Counted from the stretch's first letter, positions 7,843 through 15,956 are shown. The stretch is 64,000 nt of DNA from an uncultured Alphaproteobacteria bacterium (GCA_934234055.1 CAKQGY010000002.1:75113-139112); one strand, 5' to 3'. The notes: generated by a model not told the origin, from the letters alone. A program made the numbers and translations.

Positions 7843-9282
7843 ATGACAAATACGAATAAACAGGTTCGGGAAATTGTTGCAGAAAAATATCGCTACGGCT
7901 GGGAAACAGAAGTGGCGGTGGATACGGTGCCCAAAGGATTGAATGAAGACATTATCCGCCGGATCTCGCACAAAAAGAACGAGCCGGGTTGGTTGCTGGA
8001 CTTTCGAATCCGAGCCTTTCGGCATTGGCAAACCATGACCGAACCGCATTGGGGGAAGTTTGACTATGCGCCGATAGACTATCAGGACCTGTATTACTAT
8101 GCCGCACCGCAAACCAAAAAAGTCGGGTCGTTGGAAGAAGTGGATCCGGAGATCCTGAAAACCTATGAAAAGCTGGGAATCCCCCTGACGGAGCAAAAAG
8201 TGCTGGCGGGAGTGGCGGTGGACGCTATCTTTGACAGCGTGTCGGTTGCGACAACCTATCGTAAGCAATTGAAAGAAAAAGGAATTATATTTTGTTCTAT
8301 GTCGGAAGCGGTGCGCGACTATCCGGAATTGGTGAAAGAATATCTGGGATCGGTGGTGCCCTATACGGATAATTTTTTTGCGTGTTTGAACAGCGCGGTG
8401 TTCTCGGACGGGTCGTTCGTCTATATCCCCAAAGGTGTGCGCGCGCCATTGGAATTGTCCAGCTATTTCCGAATCAATGCCAGAAACAGCGGACAGTTTG
8501 AACGCACCCTGATTATCGCGGAAGACGATTCATATGTAAGCTATCTGGAAGGGTGCACGGCGCCGCAACGCGACGAAAATCAACTGCACGCCGCAATCGT
8601 TGAAATTATCGTCAAAGACCGCGCGGAAGTCAAATACTCAACCGTGCAAAACTGGTACCCCGGGGACGAAAACGGACGCGGAGGAATCTATAACTTTGTG
8701 ACGAAACGCGGGCTGTGTCATAATCACGCAAAGCTGTCGTGGACGCAGGTGGAAACGGGATCGGCCATTACCTGGAAATATCCGAGTTGCATTTTGAAAG
8801 GCGACTATGCGGTGGGGGAATTCTATTCGGTGGCCCTGACCAATCATCACCAGCAGGCCGATACCGGCACAAAAATGATCCACTTGGGGAAGCATACTTC
8901 CTCTACCATTATTTCAAAAGGAATATCGGCGGGGTGCTCGAATAACACCTATCGCGGGCAGGTTAAAATCACAAGCGGGGCAGAAGATGCCCGGAACTTT
9001 TCGCGATGCGACAGCCTGCTGATCGGGGACAAATGCGGCGCGCATACAATCCCGGTGATGTCGTGCGCCAATACCTCGGGCGCCATAGAACACGAGGCGA
9101 CGACCTCTAAAATATCGGAAGAACAACTGTTCTATGCCGAATCGCGCGGATTGTCGGCAGAGCAGGCCGTGGGTCTGATCGTGAACGGCTTTTGCCGGGA
9201 AGTCATGCAAAAATTGCCGATGGAGTTTGCTATTGAAGCGCAACGCTTGATCGGTATCAACTTGGAAGGAACTGTGGGATGA
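7843..9282 (+). CDS. sufB: Fe-S cluster assembly scaffold protein SufB
   Basis: The 479-residue SufB subunit of the SufBCD scaffold, which receives sulfur and builds Fe-S clusters in the cytosol. The conserved blocks FVYIPKGVRAPLELSSYFRIN, VSYLEGCTAPQRDENQLHAA and ALTNHHQQADTGTKM are present. The essential cysteine lies in IGDKCGAHTIP (Cys398). Length is normal. It opens the operon, and the MazG-like gene overlaps its stop (ATGA). Confidence 0.97.
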   Translation: MTNTNKQVREIVAEKYRYGWETEVAVDTVPKGLNEDIIRRISHKKNEPGWLLDFRIRAFRHWQTMTEPHWGKFDYAPIDYQDLYYYAAPQTKKVGSLEEVDPEILKTYEKLGIPLTEQKVLAGVAVDAIFDSVSVATTYRKQLKEKGIIFCSMSEAVRDYPELVKEYLGSVVPYTDNFFACLNSAVFSDGSFVYIPKGVRAPLELSSYFRINARNSGQFERTLIIAEDDSYVSYLEGCTAPQRDENQLHAAIVEIIVKDRAEVKYSTVQNWYPGDENGRGGIYNFVTKRGLCHNHAKLSWTQVETGSAITWKYPSCILKGDYAVGEFYSVALTNHHQQADTGTKMIHLGKHTSSTIISKGISAGCSNNTYRGQVKITSGAEDARNFSRCDSLLIGDKCGAHTIPVMSCANTSGAIEHEATTSKISEEQLFYAESRGLSAEQAVGLIVNGFCREVMQKLPMEFAIEAQRLIGINLEGTVG

Positions 9283-9563
9283 AACATCAATATGCACCCG
9301 AAAATGTGTGTGAAAAAGCCCTGAAAACATGGGGCAAAAATGCGCAGATGCTGCAACTGTTGGAAGAGATGAGCGAGTTGCAAAAGGAAGTCATCAAAAA
9401 TATCAATCGCGGGCAGGATAATGTCGCGGCCTTGGCCGAAGAAGCCGCCGATGTGATGATTATGATGGAACAACTGATCTATATCTATGGTATTGATGAG
9501 CAGGTTCGTCAGCAGGCGGCATATAAAATCAATCGCCTGAAAAAACACTTGGAGATGCCATAA
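9279..9563 (+). CDS. MazG-like all-alpha NTP pyrophosphohydrolase
   Basis: A 94-residue helical protein. EEMSE (29-33) matches the EExxE and EEAAD (54-58) the ExxD motifs that bind magnesium in MazG/dUTPase-type NTP pyrophosphohydrolases, which hydrolyse nucleoside triphosphates to monophosphates plus pyrophosphate. Such short single-domain versions are common in phages. It overlaps sufB by 4 bp and abuts the next gene (9563), so it is cotranscribed with suf genes. It has no known part in Fe-S assembly. The substrate is unknown. Confidence 0.75.
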   Translation: MKHQYAPENVCEKALKTWGKNAQMLQLLEEMSELQKEVIKNINRGQDNVAALAEEAADVMIMMEQLIYIYGIDEQVRQQAAYKINRLKKHLEMP

Positions 9564-10108
9564 TGCTGGTTGTCAATCTGTTCGCAGGACCGGGAGCCGG
9601 AAAATCTACTTTGAGTGCGTATACTTTCGCACAATTGAAAATGCGAAAAGTCAACTGCGAGTTGGTGACGGAATTCGCAAAAGATAAAGTCTGGGAGCAA
9701 AATGCCTGTGCCCTGAATAACCAGGTCTATGTGTTCGCAAAACAATCCTATCGAATCAGTCGCTGTGCCGACAAAGTTGATGTGGTTATCACCGATTCGC
9801 CGATGGTCTTGTCGGCTTTGTATAACAAAGATCCGATGATTGATAAGCCGCTGCGGGACCTGATAAAAGCGGTGGATAGTAAATACGAGTCGCTGAACTA
9901 CTTTTTGAAACGAAAAAAAATCTATAACCCGGTGGGGCGACTGCAAACCGAATCAGAAGCAAAAGAAATTGATCAGGCTGTGAAAAAATTGCTGGCGGAC
10001 TTCGCCCTGCCCTATCGGGAAATTGACGGCGATTTGGCCGCGGCCGATGTGATTGTGCAAGATGTATTATCCAAAATGGAGGCAAAAAATGGCACTGCTG
10101 GAAATTAA
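9563..10108 (+). CDS. phage-type P-loop kinase/ATPase
   Basis: A 181-residue P-loop protein. The Walker A motif is GPGAGKST (9-16). CELVTEFAKDKVWE and VDVVITDSPMVLSALYN (72-88) resemble the AAA/NadR-kinase-like ATPases frequent in tailed phages, which are thought to phosphorylate nucleotides or nucleosides; that comparison is from memory. It overlaps the preceding MazG-like stop and runs 20 bp into sufC, so it is an integral member of the operon. The function here is not known: nucleotide metabolism and a link to Fe-S assembly are both possible. Confidence 0.7.
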   Translation: MLVVNLFAGPGAGKSTLSAYTFAQLKMRKVNCELVTEFAKDKVWEQNACALNNQVYVFAKQSYRISRCADKVDVVITDSPMVLSALYNKDPMIDKPLRDLIKAVDSKYESLNYFLKRKKIYNPVGRLQTESEAKEIDQAVKKLLADFALPYREIDGDLAAADVIVQDVLSKMEAKNGTAGN

Positions 10109-10832
10109 AAACTTGTGTGCGCGGGTGGGCGAAAAAGAAATCCTGAAAGACTTTTCATTGACAATCGACGCGGGTGAAGTGCACGCGATTATGGGACCAA
10201 ACGGCTCGGGCAAAAGCACTCTGTCTAATGTAATTGCGGGGAATCCCGCCTATACCATTACGGGAGGCAGTATTACCTTTAAGGGGAAAAATGTGCTGGC
10301 CATGAAACCGGACGAACGCGCGAACTGCGGGATCTTTTTGGCCTTTCAAATGCCGACGGAATTGCCGGGCGTGAGTACGGCTTTGTTCCTGAAAAATGCA
10401 CTGAACGCCAAGCGGAAATACCTGGGCGAATCGGAATTGGACGCAGTGGGCTTTATGAAGCGCCTGAAACCACGGGCGCAGGCGTTGGGAATCACGGATG
10501 AAATGCTGAAACGACCGGTCAATGTGGGCTTTTCAGGCGGCGAAAAAAAACGCATGGAGACGTTCCAAATGGCGTTCTTGGAACCGGATTTTTGTATTCT
10601 GGACGAAATGGATTCGGGGCTGGATATTGATGCGCTGCGCACCGTGTCGGACGCCGTGAATGTGATGCGAGAACCGAATCGCGCGTTTTTGTTGATTACA
10701 CACCATACGGATATTTTGGACTATATCAAGCCGGATTTCGTGCATGTCCTGGTCGGCGGGCGAATCGTCAAAACGGGGCCGCGGGAATTGGCGGCTGAAT
10801 TGGAAAAAACAGGCTATGATCAATATAAATAA
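10089..10832 (+). CDS. sufC: Fe-S assembly ATPase SufC
   Basis: A 247-residue ABC-type ATPase that drives conformational change in SufBCD. Walker A is GPNGSGKST (36-44), the signature FSGGEKKR (148-155), Walker B CILDEMDSGLD (169-179) and the switch His follows in LLITHHTD. The frame is open from 10053, but the ATG at 10089 has GGAGG at 10078-10082 and matches family N termini (MALLEIKNL). It overlaps the kinase gene upstream and sufD downstream. Confidence 0.97.
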   Translation: MALLEIKNLCARVGEKEILKDFSLTIDAGEVHAIMGPNGSGKSTLSNVIAGNPAYTITGGSITFKGKNVLAMKPDERANCGIFLAFQMPTELPGVSTALFLKNALNAKRKYLGESELDAVGFMKRLKPRAQALGITDEMLKRPVNVGFSGGEKKRMETFQMAFLEPDFCILDEMDSGLDIDALRTVSDAVNVMREPNRAFLLITHHTDILDYIKPDFVHVLVGGRIVKTGPRELAAELEKTGYDQYK

Positions 10833-11442
10833 CATCTGTCGGTTGACGCAAGAGGGAAGCGAAACGACCATTCAAGACCTGAAAGAACCGTTGGAAATCC
10901 ACGCGGGCGCCGGGGAACGGGTGGAATTGGATATCCTGGCCCTGAGGGGGCGAATCGCGGCGACAATCATGCTGGAAGGCGCGGGGGCCGCGTGCACGGT
11001 GAAGTGCGCTTATCTGGCGGCGGAGCAAGACCGGGTGGATTTAGACCTGCAAATCATTCATCGGGCGGGCGGGACAACGGCCTGTCAGATTGTGAAAGGA
11101 ATTGCAACCGATTCGGCGCAGGTCTCTTTTGCCGGGGTGATTCGAATCCCGGCCGATTCGCAAAAATGCGATTCGGCCCAGAACCACCGCGGGATTGTGC
11201 TGACACAACAGGCACGAATCGCGGCCGTGCCGGAACTGGAAATCTATGCCGATGATGTAAAATGTGCACACGGATCGGCGATCGGACCGCTGGATCAAAA
11301 GCAAATCTTTTACCTGCAAGCACGGGGAATCCCGGAAGAAGAAGCCAAAAGCATCTTGCTGCACGCGTTTGTGAAAGATGCATTGGCGGAATCCTTTGAA
11401 CAAATAGCCGAAGAATGGATGGACAAACATGCTGAGAGATGA
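10816..11442 (+). CDS. sufD: compact SufD-like Fe-S assembly protein
   Basis: A 208-residue protein resembling the C-terminal beta-helix core of SufB/SufD. It ends in GPLDQKQIFYLQARGIPEEEA followed by HAFVKDALAE, the usual SufD C terminus. Typical SufD has about 400-430 residues, so the N-terminal half is missing. The ATG at 10816 lies inside the end of sufC (17-bp overlap). With SufB and SufC it should form the scaffold complex. No frameshift remnant upstream is visible, since sufC occupies the space. Confidence 0.85.
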   Translation: MININNICRLTQEGSETTIQDLKEPLEIHAGAGERVELDILALRGRIAATIMLEGAGAACTVKCAYLAAEQDRVDLDLQIIHRAGGTTACQIVKGIATDSAQVSFAGVIRIPADSQKCDSAQNHRGIVLTQQARIAAVPELEIYADDVKCAHGSAIGPLDQKQIFYLQARGIPEEEAKSILLHAFVKDALAESFEQIAEEWMDKHAER

Positions 11443-12622
11443 TTTTCCCCTGCTGATCGGGACAAAAACGACTTATTTGGATACAGCCGCATCGGCGCAA
11501 AAACCGACCGTGGTATTGGAGGCAATGGAAACCTTTTACCGCACCGCTTATGCGAATCCGCACCGCGGACAATGCGATATTGCAACCCATGCGACGGCGG
11601 CCTATGAGCAGGCTCGACAGACCGTAGCGGACTTTATTCACGCCGATTCGCACGAAATCATCTTTACCAAAGGCACAACGGAGGGAATCAACCTGCTGGC
11701 GAACGGGTATGCCGAGCGGCTGCACGCGGGGGACGAGGTGCTAGTCTGTATCGCCGAACATCATGCGGACTTTGTGCCGTGGCAACAGGCGTGTCGACGG
11801 ACGGGAGCAACCTTTAAGGTCTTTGATATTTTGCCGGACGGACGAATTGATTGGGCGGATTTTGAGGCGAAATTGTCGGAAAAAACACGCTTGGTTGCGG
11901 TGGCGCAGGTGTCTAATGTGCTGGGCCTGGTGAATCCGATTCGCGATATTATTGAACGCGCACACGCCGTCGGGGCCGATGTCTTGATAGACGGGGCGCA
12001 ATCCATTGCGCATATGCCGGTTGATGTGCGGGAATTGGACTGTGATTACTATGCCTTTTCAGGGCACAAAATCTATGGGCCGACGGGAATCGGTGTTCTG
12101 TATGGCAAAAAGGAAAAATTGGAGACCCTGCCCCCCTATCAATTCGGGGGGGATATGATCAAAACGGTGTCGGTGGATCAAACCACTTTCGCCGATGTGC
12201 CGGCTCGGTTTGAGGCCGGAACGACCCCTTTTGTGGAAGCTGTGGGATTGGCGGAAGCGATTCGCTATGTCTCGCGAATCGGTATGGATAAAATCGCGAC
12301 GCACGAAGAAGCATTGACGAAGCGGCTGGTGGCGGAAATTGAACGCCTGCCGGGCGCAAAAATCCTGGGGAGTTGCCCGGATAAGCACGGGCTGTGCGCC
12401 TTTAATATCGCGGGTGTGCACCCGGCGGATTTGGCCTTTGTGCTGTCAAAAGAAAATATCTGTGTGCGGGTGGGACATCACTGTGCGATGCCGATTCATA
12501 AGCGTTTGGGCGTGGAAGTGTCGCTGCGCGCGTCGCTGGGATTATATAATGATATGAGTGATATAGAGGCCTTTATTCAAGGAATACTGAAAGCGTTAGA
12601 CCTGTTGGGAGTAAAGTCATGA
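11429..12622 (+). CDS. sufS: cysteine desulfurase SufS
   Basis: A 397-residue PLP enzyme that takes sulfur from cysteine for cluster assembly. TYLDTAASAQKP, the aspartate in ADVLIDGAQSIAH and the PLP lysine in FSGHKIYGPTG (Lys214) are present. The catalytic cysteine is in VRVGHHCAMP (Cys352), where most SufS proteins have CAQP. It overlaps sufD by 14 bp and sufT by 4 bp. No sufE or sufU is visible in the window. Confidence 0.97.
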   Translation: MLRDDFPLLIGTKTTYLDTAASAQKPTVVLEAMETFYRTAYANPHRGQCDIATHATAAYEQARQTVADFIHADSHEIIFTKGTTEGINLLANGYAERLHAGDEVLVCIAEHHADFVPWQQACRRTGATFKVFDILPDGRIDWADFEAKLSEKTRLVAVAQVSNVLGLVNPIRDIIERAHAVGADVLIDGAQSIAHMPVDVRELDCDYYAFSGHKIYGPTGIGVLYGKKEKLETLPPYQFGGDMIKTVSVDQTTFADVPARFEAGTTPFVEAVGLAEAIRYVSRIGMDKIATHEEALTKRLVAEIERLPGAKILGSCPDKHGLCAFNIAGVHPADLAFVLSKENICVRVGHHCAMPIHKRLGVEVSLRASLGLYNDMSDIEAFIQGILKALDLLGVKS

Positions 12623-13014
12623 GCGAACCGATTGTGCCGCCGGTGCCGGATACGCCGGATATGGATTTGGCTTTTAAGGCAACGGCCGGAGAGCCGATGG
12701 ACCCCGCCACCGTGCCGGCAACCCATGAGGATATTCTGCGGGCCCTAAAAGCCGTGCAAGATCCCGAATTGATGTTGAGCCTGTATGATTTGGGATTAAT
12801 CTATAAGGTAGAACAACAGGAAAACGGTGATGTGTATGTCCTGATGACCTTGACTTCGCCGACGTGTCCGATGGCCGGGGAAATGCCCGCAATGGTGGCA
12901 AATGCCGTGGCGTCTGTCCCCGGGACGGGTGTGATTACGGTGGAGTTGACCTTTGACCCGCCGTGGAGCCTGGACATGGTGAGTGAGGATATTCGCCTGA
13001 TGATGGGGATTTAA
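12619..13014 (+). CDS. sufT: SufT-like MIP18 (DUF59) family Fe-S assembly protein
   Basis: A 131-residue protein with an MIP18/DUF59 domain (about residues 36-115): AVQDPELMLSLYDLGLIY, then the conserved cysteine in SPTCPMAGE, and a C-terminal TFDPPWSLDMVSE. SufT-type proteins help mature Fe-S enzymes. A proline-rich N-terminal 30 residues precedes the domain. The ATG overlaps the sufS stop; this is the last gene of the operon. Confidence 0.9.
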   Translation: MSEPIVPPVPDTPDMDLAFKATAGEPMDPATVPATHEDILRALKAVQDPELMLSLYDLGLIYKVEQQENGDVYVLMTLTSPTCPMAGEMPAMVANAVASVPGTGVITVELTFDPPWSLDMVSEDIRLMMGI

Positions 13015-13062
13015 GGGCGAGGTGGCCCGTGGGAGGGGGGTAATTCGGAATTATGTGCCTGG

Positions 13063-13100
13063 TGGATTGCCACGGCCTGGCGGCCTTGCAATGACGGGGG
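13063..13100. repeat. palindromic intergenic repeat, copy 2 (ATTGCCAC...GCAATGAC type)
   Basis: TGGATTGCCACGGCC, TGG, CGGCCTTGCAATGAC: near-perfect inverted repeats. Its right flank through 13164 resembles the right flank of copy 3 (14344-14445), so a longer direct repeat carrying a promoter brackets the gene at 13199-14317. Confidence 0.85.
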
Positions 13101-13135
13101 AGAGAAGAAAAAAACATCAATGCGCATTTTTCTTA

Positions 13136-13164
13136 TTGCTTTTCAATTTTACTGTTGTTATACT
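13136..13164 (+). promoter_or_regulatory. promoter carried on the repeat flank
   Basis: TTGCTT (13136-13141), 17-bp spacer, TATACT (13159-13164). The same arrangement (TTGCTT, 17, TATAAT) recurs at 14417-14445 in the similar flank of copy 3. Confidence 0.7.
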
Positions 13165-13198
13165 CAAAGCGGTTTCATAAAATAGTAGGAGTCAACCA

Positions 13199-14317
13199 AT
13201 GGAGTTAAATTTAAAAAAGAATCTTTTTCGCTATGGAAAAAATGAGCCACTAACATTTGGTGTAATTGTCTCTTTAGTGCTTTTTGATATTTTAGTATGG
13301 AGCCTGATATCAATGGGCATGATCAGCGTAGACTACCGCTTTTCTGATGAAAACAATTGTCATTCTCAGGTGTATGCTATTTTAAATCGTGATATTCCAA
13401 AATTTGAGTATTATTCGCCAAAAACAGGAAAATACTGCGCCTTGTTTCAAAAAGAATATGATAAAGTAAGTTCTGATAAATCTGTTGTAAATGCTTTAAA
13501 CGACATTTATCAAACAGAAAAAAGAATCAATCAACTGGCAACAGAAATAGGGACGGCTCGGTATACATTAGAGGAAAATGCAACGGCTTATAACATTGCC
13601 ATTCAAGAGCAAAAAGGACTTGATTTATCTTACACGGGAAAAATCAAAGAAATCCAGGAAAATGAGCAAGAACTAGAACAAGTTAAACAACATTTAATTC
13701 AACAAAAGCAAAATTTTAAATCATTACCCGCAGTTCAACAATTAATACACTATACGCAACAAAATCAAAGCAACATATTTGCCCGGTATACCTTTATGAC
13801 CAAGGTGGATTTGTTCTTAACATATGTTTTTGCTATGCTTTTTGTCGCTATTCTGATACCCGCCCTTATGCTGTTGCGCAGAAGTTTAATCCGTAAAGAA
13901 AAGTATATTCGCTTGCTTGTAGTAAATCATATCATTTTGGTTGCTTTTTTGCAGGGAATTTTTATTACGCTTCGCTTTATCTTGCATATTTTACCGGAAA
14001 CTCTGCTGCGTAACCTGATTGATTTCTTTAGATCTTTGCATCTGATGGCTCTATGGTATTATATAGCAATCGGATTATCGTTTTTACTGTTTGCAGGCGT
14101 TGTATATTTTCTGCAAACAAAAGGGCGGCGCCGGAATTTATACAAAAAATTGATCAAAGGAAAGTGCTGGAATTGTGGTGCGCGAGTACTAGATAACGAT
14201 TTTTGTTTTTCCTGCGGAGAAAAGCAATTATGCGTATGCCCACATTGTCGTAAAAAAACATATATAAAAATGCCTTATTGTCGTTTTTGCGGTAAAAGCA
14301 TAGCCAATGAAGATTAG
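13199..14317 (+). CDS. membrane protein with coiled coil and C-terminal double zinc ribbon
   Basis: A 372-residue protein of unknown function. A first membrane helix lies near residues 19-41, a Gln/Glu-rich coiled coil spans about 95-185, and three further membrane helices lie near 205-228, 240-265 and 282-310. The C terminus (320-370) has four CxxC-type pairs (CWNC, CFSC, CPHC, CRFC), as in double zinc-ribbon (DZANK-like) domains. AGGAG precedes the ATG by 8 bp. Codon use is clearly more AT-rich than in the suf genes, and the gene is bracketed by similar repeats, suggesting acquisition. It may sense or scaffold at the membrane; nothing more specific is supported. Confidence 0.8.
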   Translation: MELNLKKNLFRYGKNEPLTFGVIVSLVLFDILVWSLISMGMISVDYRFSDENNCHSQVYAILNRDIPKFEYYSPKTGKYCALFQKEYDKVSSDKSVVNALNDIYQTEKRINQLATEIGTARYTLEENATAYNIAIQEQKGLDLSYTGKIKEIQENEQELEQVKQHLIQQKQNFKSLPAVQQLIHYTQQNQSNIFARYTFMTKVDLFLTYVFAMLFVAILIPALMLLRRSLIRKEKYIRLLVVNHIILVAFLQGIFITLRFILHILPETLLRNLIDFFRSLHLMALWYYIAIGLSFLLFAGVVYFLQTKGRRRNLYKKLIKGKCWNCGARVLDNDFCFSCGEKQLCVCPHCRKKTYIKMPYCRFCGKSIANED

Positions 14318-14343
14318 CTAGAATGTGGCGCATTCGTGTTCAA

Positions 14344-14384
14344 TGGATTCTTCGGGGCACAAGGTGTGTGCCTCTCAGAATAAT
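14344..14384. repeat. palindromic intergenic repeat, copy 3
   Basis: TGGATTCTTCGGGGCAC...GTGCCTCTCAGAATAAT, with CATTCGTGTTCA before it. The right flank (14385-14445) matches that of copy 2 at most positions and carries a promoter. Confidence 0.8.
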
Positions 14385-14416
14385 AAGAAAAAAAATCATC
14401 AATACGCATTTTTTTG

Positions 14417-14445
14417 TTGCTTTTTGATTTCGGCAACGATATAAT
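14417..14445 (+). promoter_or_regulatory. promoter of the structured RNA / glycosyltransferase leader
   Basis: TTGCTT (14417-14422), 17-bp spacer, TATAAT (14440-14445). The start would fall near 14452, at the first hairpin of the RNA. Confidence 0.75.
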
Positions 14446-14450
14446 AGAGA

Positions 14451-14640
14451 TGCCTTCAGTGTTTGAAGGCACGGGCATAGAAAACCTGTACAAGATAGAG
14501 CCGACGCCGGCTCTTTAAATATGCTTGGCATTCGCCGTTCGGACGGATGTCGGCTAAATAAGGTTTCGGCCGAATAAGCCGAGCCGTTATCTTGTACGGT
14601 TTTCTAACATCCGCCCACTGTCAAGTGGGCTTTGTTATAG
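14451..14640 (+). ncRNA. structured RNA of unknown class (leader or stand-alone)
   Basis: Directly after a strong promoter come: an 8-bp hairpin TGCCTTCA/TGAAGGCA (14451-14471); a long closing stem pairing 14479-14497 with 14588-14605 (GTACAAGATA with TATCTTGTAC plus AGAAAACC with GGTTTTCT, one bulged T); and inside it GAGCCG/CGGCTC (14498-14513), CCGT/ACGG and further GC-rich stems. A terminator-like hairpin GCCCACT/AGTGGGC with TTTGTT follows (14613-14636). The RNA could be an independent small RNA or a riboswitch-like leader for the glycosyltransferase at 14661. I could not assign it to 6S, SRP, tmRNA or a named riboswitch. Confidence 0.65.
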
Positions 14641-14660
14641 AGAAAGGGAGGCCAAAAAGC

Positions 14661-15668
14661 ATGATAACGCCACGCACAATTTCCATCATTATAACCGCCT
14701 ATAATTCCGAAAAATATATCGGGGATTGTTTGGTGTCCTTGGCAGCACAAACGAATCCGGACTGGATGGCCCTGATCATGGACGACGGATCCAACGATAA
14801 AACCGCTGAAATACTGAAAACTTGGGCCAAAAAAGATCCGCGAATCCACGTCTTTCAGCAGAAAAATCAAGGATCATCGGCGGCTCGTAATGCCCTGTTG
14901 GGCAAGGTGAAGACGCCCTATGCGTGCTTTGTGGACAGCGATGATTTGTTGCACCCGCGGGCGCTTGCGGTGGCACTGGACATTATGGAATACAGCGGGG
15001 CCGATGTCGTGGAATACGGCATTGCACGGGTGGACGAGGCTGCTAAACCCGCTGATGTGGCAACGGAACTGACACGCTTTACCGCCGAATGGGACACCCT
15101 GAACGCTCCATATGTCGCCCGCAAAAAACGGGGTGGAAATTGGATCAATGTTACAAATAAACTGTATCGTGCCGATATCGTCAAAGAAATCCGATTTGAC
15201 CCGGAATTGGTGTATGAAGATGACTTGTGGTTCAGCACCTTGGCACATAATGCGGGGCCAAAAAAAATTGTCATCGGGGTTCCTTTATACTTTTGGCGCA
15301 AAAATCCGAACTCTAAAACTCAAAAAATTGACTTTGACCGCTATGTAGGCAGTGCAATTCGGCGGGTTTTCCTGATGAATACTTACTTTGGAGTCGGGCA
15401 CCGATTGAATCAAGCCTGCTGGCAGGACTATGTGCGGGACTTGGCACAAGATGCTTATCGTATGATTTTGCGCAAAAATATCCGACACAACCCCAATTCA
15501 GCCGATAAAGAACGCGTGTTTTGGCGTGCGTCGGCGGCTTTGGAACGGTTGGTGAAAGAACGAGTCTTTTATACCTCTTATTTAAGCACGCCCCAGCGGT
15601 TCGCGGTGTGGTTGTGTCGCAAAAAACACTATCGGCTGTGCCGGTGGCTGGTGGCTTTGGTGGGCTGA
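14661..15668 (+). CDS. glycosyltransferase family 2
   Basis: A 335-residue GT-A glycosyltransferase. The N terminus TISIIITAYNSEKYI, the nucleotide-site MDDGSNDKT (40-48) and the DxD motif in VDSDD (91-95) are classical for GT2. No membrane helix is evident. It should transfer a sugar from a nucleotide-sugar to a surface polysaccharide or lipid precursor; donor and acceptor are unknown. The frame is open from 14592, but the ATG at 14661 has AAGGGAGG 8 bp upstream and fits the family N terminus. A structured RNA with a terminator-like hairpin lies directly upstream. Confidence 0.9.
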   Translation: MITPRTISIIITAYNSEKYIGDCLVSLAAQTNPDWMALIMDDGSNDKTAEILKTWAKKDPRIHVFQQKNQGSSAARNALLGKVKTPYACFVDSDDLLHPRALAVALDIMEYSGADVVEYGIARVDEAAKPADVATELTRFTAEWDTLNAPYVARKKRGGNWINVTNKLYRADIVKEIRFDPELVYEDDLWFSTLAHNAGPKKIVIGVPLYFWRKNPNSKTQKIDFDRYVGSAIRRVFLMNTYFGVGHRLNQACWQDYVRDLAQDAYRMILRKNIRHNPNSADKERVFWRASAALERLVKERVFYTSYLSTPQRFAVWLCRKKHYRLCRWLVALVG

Positions 15669-15682
15669 AAACAAAGGCCGGC

Positions 15683-15711
15683 TTGACAAAAAGCTAATAT
15701 TGTGATATAAT
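15683..15711 (+). promoter_or_regulatory. consensus promoter of the small gene at 15732
   Basis: TTGACA (15683-15688), 17-bp spacer, TATAAT (15706-15711): a perfect sigma-70 consensus. Confidence 0.85.
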
Positions 15712-15731
15712 GACCCCTGTCAGGAAAAAAT

Positions 15732-15956
15732 ATGACCATTCAATTAAAAAATACACACATCCTTGAAAAACGCGGAATCATATTCAGCTTGGAAGAAGAA
15801 GCCGAAGTATGGGCGCGGCGGGCAGCTTGTCGGGAGATTCGAAAAATGCGGAAGCTGGGAAAACCGGTGGAAGCGAAGACTGTTGTCCGGCATTTTCACA
15901 CGCATGAGGGGCTCTTTGAACGGCGGACAGCCCTGAAATGGGCGCACGAACGTTAG
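15732..15956 (+). CDS. small basic protein of unknown function
   Basis: This 74-residue protein is rich in Arg, Lys and Glu (for example EEEAEVWARRAACREIRKMRK), probably helical, with no membrane segment or signal peptide and two histidines in RHFHTHEG. AGGA precedes the ATG by 7 bp, and the gene sits 20 bp behind a perfect consensus promoter, so it should be strongly expressed. I do not recognise the family. Its composition would fit a nucleic-acid- or ribosome-binding protein, but that is only a guess. Confidence 0.7.
   Translation: MTIQLKNTHILEKRGIIFSLEEEAEVWARRAACREIRKMRKLGKPVEAKTVVRHFHTHEGLFERRTALKWAHER

Noticed and set aside
14451..14640. 6S RNA, SRP RNA or tmRNA identity for the structured RNA
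   Set aside because: It lacks the SRP GGAA-loop domain and a tmRNA tag or tRNA-like ends. The long uninterrupted stem does not clearly show the 6S bubble, so no name was given.
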